Source of the DNA: Chloroflexota bacterium
GTDB lineage: Bacteria; Chloroflexota; Anaerolineae; J102
Direction of reading: 5' to 3'
DNA length: 10,401 nt
Assembly: GCA_003353825.1 (NCBI GenBank)
Contig: PIVW01000186.1
Coordinates: forward strand, 1-10,401
Under the pieces are notes generated by a model. It was not told the DNA's origin and did no database searches. It worked only from the letters and a program-made list of their open reading frames with translations. Both the position numbers and the translations under genes were made by a program. Shown here one piece after another: positions 6,287-10,401 of this stretch. How positions within the stretch are numbered: the stretch's first letter is position 1; every line of letters begins with the position of its first letter.

Positions 6287-7558
6287 GCGGATCATGCAGA
6301 GGTAGAGGATGGTGCGCTTGGCGATGCGCAACCTCATGGCGCCAACGGCGAGTGCAATCTCTGCCATGAGCCCCACGGCACCCGGCACCCGGCCATGTTG
6401 CAGCAGTCGCAGCCCAGACTCTGTGGTACCTGCCACGAAGACCAAGTGGATACTACGGTCAGTTTCCCTAAACATGCCAGGGGTACAGATCTGCAATGTA
6501 GTGCCTGCCACGATCCACATCTGCCTGCCGATGAGCCGGCGCAGGTTGAGGGTGAGACCTGCCAGACCTGCCACGACGATCTCCCAGAACCCGACGCCTT
6601 TATCCATCCCCACCAGCCTTATGTCGAAGGCCGCTGTGTGGATTGTCATCCCAGCTTCCACGATAACCCCGACGAACCCATCGCCCTTGCCACTCAGGCC
6701 AAATCCTGTAACAACTGCCACAAGGATCACGGCGAGCGCATTCAGCAGCCACACCCTGAGGTTGCGGCGGATAAATGTTTGCTTTGCCATAAAGGCCATG
6801 GCAGTAATCAGCCTATGCAGTTGGTGCAGAGTGAACAAAATCTTTGCAAGGCCTGTCATGCCAATCAATTCGACGAGGATCATAGTTTTGGCGAACATCT
6901 AGCAGATGAATTACCTTCTTGCACGACCTGCCATTCGCCGCACGAACCCAAATCCAGTGGCGAACAGGTGCTCTTGGCCTGTACCGAGTGTCACGACACG
7001 GTGTTGGCGGAGCCGGCAACCAGTACGCATCAACCTGTTTTGGCCGGTGAGTGCAGCGAATGCCATAGCGAGTTCCATGGTCAAAACCCCGAAGCACTGG
7101 CCGAGGCAGAGAGCTGCACCTCTTGCCATACGCTGGAAGATGGCCGGATCAAGCACCAGCCGGTTTCGGAAGGTGAGTGCACGACCTGTCATCTGCCACA
7201 CAGCAGTAGTCATCCGACGCTTCTCAGTGCTGCCAACAGGCAACTGTGTGGCGAATGCCATGCTGCTCAGGCCAGGACGTTCCGCGCCAGTACGCATGCC
7301 ACCCGGCTTAGCGATCAGTGTTCAACCTGCCACCAACCGCATAGCGGAGATTTCGATAATCTGCTTGTCAGCCGCACGAACCGACTTTGCAATACCTGCC
7401 ACAGTAAACTTCCGCACGGATTCCATCCGGTCAGTGGCGAGGGGCTCTCTTGTATTAGCTGTCACGCCCCGCATGGCAGTGCGCACGAGGCCGATTTACG
7501 CGCGGTCGGCGATACACTTTGTTTGAGTTGTCACGATTTTAGTCTACCCACTTCATAG
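5330..7558 (+). CDS. Exported 29-heme cytochrome c, mosaic of its two neighbours
   Basis: 742 residues starting with TTG. The start is supported by AGGAAG upstream and by alignment of its first residues (MKRPALTL) with the MKRLVLPL of the ATG-started next gene. Residues 1 to about 30 are a signal peptide (probable cut near VAA-QEG). I count 29 CXXCH motifs between residues 49 and 735. Residues 1 to about 318 (hemes 1-11) align with hemes 1-11 of the next protein, including CTACHQP, NAALIQETI, SCTVCHG.PP and NGHG. Residues 340-735 (hemes 12-29) align, apparently gap-free, with hemes 5-22 of the preceding protein. Heme 10 is CHDCH, with a histidine inside the motif. There is no membrane anchor after the signal peptide, so it probably acts outside the membrane as an electron conduit or wire with its neighbours. 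It lies 40 bases after the 22-heme gene and 12 bases before the next. Confidence 0.92.
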   Translation: MKRPALTLIALLLMFIFLATASGVVINVAAQEGPDFDPHGNYSTGTVSCTACHQPHTEAPDPKQACFDCHETVETHQEAECAACHEPHGLTTNAALIQETIAEKPVEFDETDFGEVPAGICYTCHTTTEYHSAASSQEHFEDRDCTECHPHDAGFTLAPVSCTVCHGTPPETGAHERHFEEDIDIACTNCHQPVEDFDDRGHRNARVDFSDWKRLADTDVCSSCHGSEEGVQEAKAVWEDGGPISDCLGCHNWSEPGSLHGTAAPAKDRYWDSNGHGQFTAKAVDCHDCHDPTAPHFGSAADSRLLASPQALCMECHGDADHAEVEDGALGDAQPHGANGECNLCHEPHGTRHPAMLQQSQPRLCGTCHEDQVDTTVSFPKHARGTDLQCSACHDPHLPADEPAQVEGETCQTCHDDLPEPDAFIHPHQPYVEGRCVDCHPSFHDNPDEPIALATQAKSCNNCHKDHGERIQQPHPEVAADKCLLCHKGHGSNQPMQLVQSEQNLCKACHANQFDEDHSFGEHLADELPSCTTCHSPHEPKSSGEQVLLACTECHDTVLAEPATSTHQPVLAGECSECHSEFHGQNPEALAEAESCTSCHTLEDGRIKHQPVSEGECTTCHLPHSSSHPTLLSAANRQLCGECHAAQARTFRASTHATRLSDQCSTCHQPHSGDFDNLLVSRTNRLCNTCHSKLPHGFHPVSGEGLSCISCHAPHGSAHEADLRAVGDTLCLSCHDFSLPTS
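6347..7534 (+). repeat. 18-heme module, copy 2 (shared with 4069-5256)
   Basis: This is the second copy of the 396-residue, 18-heme block, ending the 29-heme gene. It contains four hemes of a first six-heme unit, two full six-heme units and the final pair CISCH/CLSCH. Confidence 0.88.
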
Positions 7559-7570
7559 AATAAATCTGAT

Positions 7571-8533
7571 ATGAAACGGCTTGTTCTCCCTTTAGCTGCA
7601 ACATTGCTGATACTCTTTATAGTAGCGGCAGGTAACGGCGCGCCTCAACACTCTGTAGCTCAAGAGGGCGCGACCTTCAATCCTCATGGCAATTACAGCA
7701 GCACTACCGACAGTTGTACAGCCTGTCACCAACCATTGGCAGCAGTATCCGATCCCGAACAGTCCTGTCGTGAGTGCCACCCAGTTGCTCAAACACATAA
7801 GAATGAGGATTGTACGACCTGCCATGAACCGCATGGATTGACCAATAATGCCGCACTGATCCAAGAGACCATTTATGAAGCACCTGTCTGGTTCGACGGC
7901 AGCGATTATGAGACGGCGCCCACTGGCGTGTGTTACACCTGCCACGATACAACTCGCTTTCATGGATCCTCGGCCACCAATTCACACTACGAAAACCAGG
8001 ATTGCACCAAGTGCCATCCCCATCCCAGTGGCTTTTCATTCAATCCGGTCAGCTGTACGGTGTGCCATGGCAAACCACCGAGATCAGGTGCGCACGATCG
8101 CCACTACGATGATGATATCGATGTTTCTTGCACTGACTGCCATCAAAAAGTCAGCCGCCACCAGCAGGCAAAGCATCGCAATGGCCAAGTGACCTTCGCC
8201 GATTTTGAGAGGTTGAGCAAAACTGAAGTCTGCAATGATTGTCATGGTGACGCTAGTGGTGTAGCTGGAGCCAAGGCTACCTGGAAAGAGGATGGGCCCA
8301 TCACCGACTGTACGGGCTGCCACAATACGCCCAAGCCAGGTTACCTGCATGGGAAAGCGGCGCCCGCAGTAGACAAATATTGGGAAGTAAACGGCCATGG
8401 CGTGGGCGCAGATCAAGATCGAGATCTCGATTGCCAGGGCTGCCATAATCCCAACGCCCCCCACTTCGAAGACAGCTATAATCCCCGGTTATGGTCTTCA
8501 CCGCAAGAGCTCTGTGAACGTTGCCATAACGAT
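7571..8533 (+). repeat. 11-heme N-terminal module, copy 2 (shared with 5330-6286)
   Basis: This copy carries the same eleven heme motifs in the same order as the start of the preceding gene. Shared landmarks include CHEPHGLT.NAALIQETI, CYTCH, SCTVCHG.PP and SPQ.LC..CH. Beyond heme 11 the two proteins diverge completely in module type. Confidence 0.85.
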
Positions 8534-10401
8534 CCTTCACGCGTGGGCGCCGATGTCAGCACACATGGCAATGAGGGGCACGATCTCTCATCGCAAGGTA
8601 AGTTTTCCGAATCTTGTGACACCTGTCATGACCCGCACGGCAGTGGCAATCTCTTCGCGGTGCAACCTGTGGTCAGAAACAACGCCGTCTTCTTCCTCTC
8701 TCGCACTGGCGACAACAGTTTCGACGAACCTGACGACGATAATCGGGACGATCTTTGCGCCACCTGCCACGCATCGACCGCTCACAACCGCAACCCCAGC
8801 AACTGGCGAGAACGTCCGCACTATGAAGGGGCCGATTGCGCTCAGTGCCACAAACATGAAACAGATGGCGATCCCAAGACCGCCGATGCCTTCATGCCCC
8901 AGGGTGGCTGTCTCGATTGCCATAGCCAGCGCCAAGACAACGGCGATAACGTCCCGCCCGGCGGTCGCCCTCCGGTCGATCAGGACTTCCATAAGAACAC
9001 CCATCACTTGCAGGGTGAAGCCAATGATGATCAATGCGTGGTATGCCACGATCAGAGCACCCACGGAGATGGTCACATCGACCTGCGCAGCGCCGATGGT
9101 GGTGCGAACACCCGCTTCATCTTTGCCAACCAGGCTGATCTAACGAACTTCTGTCAAGATTGCCATGATGATGATGGCAGTACCAAGGCGATGGTCCCAG
9201 GCGGTAGTTCCAGCGATCCCTTCCGCGATAATTCCAACCTGTTTGCGCTGACGAAAACCAGCACTCACAGCAATGAGGATTATCACAACGCCATCGAGGG
9301 CCCCTTCAAGGAAACGTGTAACAAGTGTCATGCCGGCCATGGCTCGGATAATCTCTCTATCATCCAACCGCAAATCAATAGCAATAGCATCGTCTTCCTT
9401 TCCAAGACCGGCAAGGACAGCTTCGACGACCCCAACAAAGATGACAAGAACGACCTCTGCGCCACCTGCCATATCGGGCGTACGAGCCTCCACCCCGGTG
9501 GGGATCATCGCCCGGCCGGTCTCCCTGATCTGCGAGGCAGCGATTGTACAACCTGCCACTTACATGATGCCGACCAGAAGCTGAACACGACCGATGCTTT
9601 CATGCCTTCATGTAATGGTTGCCACGGTACACCCCCGCCCCCTGCGGCTGATAACGGCTATTCCCTGGATGAAAACCTGACACCGCATCAGAAACACGCT
9701 GGATTAGAGTCAGGCCAATACGCCATGGAGTGCAGCACTTGTCACGAATGGCGGGCGCCTGGTTACAGCGGCCACGTCACCGAACCGCGCAGTTATCAGG
9801 ATGTATTTTTTAGCAATCTCAATCCGGGCGGCAGCTATAACCGCTCAACTCGCACATGTGCCGGTGTCGGTTGCCACAGCAACGGCGATCCCAGTACCGA
9901 TGATCTGGTCATGCACACACCCAATTGGAATGAGAACAGCAGTCTGAGTTGTTCGGGCTGCCACGGCGACCAGTACAATCTCTCGACCGCTGCTCATGAC
10001 AAACATTTGCTGCCTATCTATCGCGATCGCGGTGGCGACGCCATCGGTTGTTTCGAATGTCATGCCGACACAGCACGCAATAACAACAATGACGCCATCG
10101 CCAATACCGCCTATCATGTCGACTTCCAAAAACAGGTGGCGATGAATCTCAGCGATCTATGGGGTATTAAAGGCGATGGCAGTTTCAATAGTGGCGATCT
10201 GAGTTGTGCCAACAGCCTCTGCCACTCGGATGGTGTGGCCAGCCGCGAGCAACCTGGTTCGCCCAGTTACACGATGCCCCGCTGGTCAGACCCACTTAGT
10301 GGTATGTGCAACACCTGCCACTCGATCTCACCGGCAAGTTCACGGCAATACGGGTCGATCAGGAGTTTCGCAGGATTGCATCGCAAACCTGCCTCGGGCT
10401 G
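7571..10401 (+). CDS. Giant exported cytochrome c, at least 25 CXXCH plus two CX4CH (3' partial)
   Basis: The frame is open from ATG 7571 to the window end (943 residues so far, no stop). Residues 1 to about 31 are a signal peptide (hydrophobic core, SVA-QEG). Hemes 1-11 (residues 49-319) match the N-terminal module of the preceding gene. Next comes a four-heme unit that occurs twice (hemes 12-15 from residue 349, hemes 18-21 from residue 583). Both copies share the patterns VFFLS.TG..SFD.P...., DLCATCH and DAFMP, with two hemes between. The visible C-terminal part has CAGVGCH (residue 763) followed by CSGCH, and CANSLCH (residue 879) followed by CNTCH (913). This CX4CH-then-CXXCH pairing is the signature of the domain first described in Geobacter (TIGR01904/PF09698 type). 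No clear ribosome site is seen; the 12-base gap from the previous stop suggests translational coupling. It is probably an extracellular electron-transfer protein; the end of the gene and any anchor are unseen. Confidence 0.92.
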   Translation, partial: MKRLVLPLAATLLILFIVAAGNGAPQHSVAQEGATFNPHGNYSSTTDSCTACHQPLAAVSDPEQSCRECHPVAQTHKNEDCTTCHEPHGLTNNAALIQETIYEAPVWFDGSDYETAPTGVCYTCHDTTRFHGSSATNSHYENQDCTKCHPHPSGFSFNPVSCTVCHGKPPRSGAHDRHYDDDIDVSCTDCHQKVSRHQQAKHRNGQVTFADFERLSKTEVCNDCHGDASGVAGAKATWKEDGPITDCTGCHNTPKPGYLHGKAAPAVDKYWEVNGHGVGADQDRDLDCQGCHNPNAPHFEDSYNPRLWSSPQELCERCHNDPSRVGADVSTHGNEGHDLSSQGKFSESCDTCHDPHGSGNLFAVQPVVRNNAVFFLSRTGDNSFDEPDDDNRDDLCATCHASTAHNRNPSNWRERPHYEGADCAQCHKHETDGDPKTADAFMPQGGCLDCHSQRQDNGDNVPPGGRPPVDQDFHKNTHHLQGEANDDQCVVCHDQSTHGDGHIDLRSADGGANTRFIFANQADLTNFCQDCHDDDGSTKAMVPGGSSSDPFRDNSNLFALTKTSTHSNEDYHNAIEGPFKETCNKCHAGHGSDNLSIIQPQINSNSIVFLSKTGKDSFDDPNKDDKNDLCATCHIGRTSLHPGGDHRPAGLPDLRGSDCTTCHLHDADQKLNTTDAFMPSCNGCHGTPPPPAADNGYSLDENLTPHQKHAGLESGQYAMECSTCHEWRAPGYSGHVTEPRSYQDVFFSNLNPGGSYNRSTRTCAGVGCHSNGDPSTDDLVMHTPNWNENSSLSCSGCHGDQYNLSTAAHDKHLLPIYRDRGGDAIGCFECHADTARNNNNDAIANTAYHVDFQKQVAMNLSDLWGIKGDGSFNSGDLSCANSLCHSDGVASREQPGSPSYTMPRWSDPLSGMCNTCHSISPASSRQYGSIRSFAGLHRKPASG

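Noticed and set aside
3790..7534. Regularly recurring TGC-CAY words as a CRISPR array or DNA repeat
   Set aside because: The periodicity comes from CXXCH codons at varying distances with no conserved direct repeat; it is a protein-level pattern.

Overview
The window is an almost solid block of secreted multiheme c-type cytochrome genes, all on the + strand. I see four open genes and one decayed gene. By my count the four open genes carry 86 canonical CXXCH heme-attachment motifs (10, 22, 29 and at least 25), plus two CX4CH motifs, in about 9.4 kb. No transposase, tRNA, rRNA, CRISPR array or non-cytochrome gene is visible. The organism is bacterial (purine-rich Shine-Dalgarno sites, Sec-type signal peptides, a T-tailed intrinsic terminator, moderate GC). 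A PT-rich linker (PTPTPTLTPTP) just after a membrane anchor is common in Chloroflexota (Anaerolineae and relatives), some of which are rich in multiheme cytochromes. That is my best guess, but Desulfobacterota/Geobacter-type bacteria share several of the domain types and are not excluded.

Layout. (1) Positions 1-641: a broken relic of a pentaheme-repeat cytochrome, frameshifted and with stops. (2) 642-1020: intergenic, with a strong hairpin, an FNR/CRP-like palindrome and a -10 box. (3) 1021-3249: a decaheme protein made of two tandem pentaheme domains, closed by an intrinsic terminator (3282-3319). (4) 3320-3540: intergenic, with a second FNR/CRP-like palindrome and -10 box in exactly the same geometry. 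(5) 3541-5289, 5330-7558 and 7571 to beyond the window end: an apparent operon of three giant cytochromes. The first is a membrane-anchored 22-heme protein, the second a 29-heme protein, and the third has at least 25 CXXCH plus two CX4CH motifs and runs off the right edge.

The three operon proteins are built from shared modules. The 22-heme protein contains three copies of a six-heme unit of about 138 residues. The last 18 hemes of the 29-heme protein align, apparently without gaps, with the last 18 of the 22-heme protein (both blocks span exactly 1188 bases). Its first 11 hemes align with the first 11 of the third protein. The middle gene therefore looks like a natural chimera of its two neighbours. 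The likely role (inference) is a long-range electron conduit between the cell membrane and an extracellular acceptor or partner. The two matching class-II FNR-type promoters suggest one redox- or oxygen-responsive regulator drives both transcription units.
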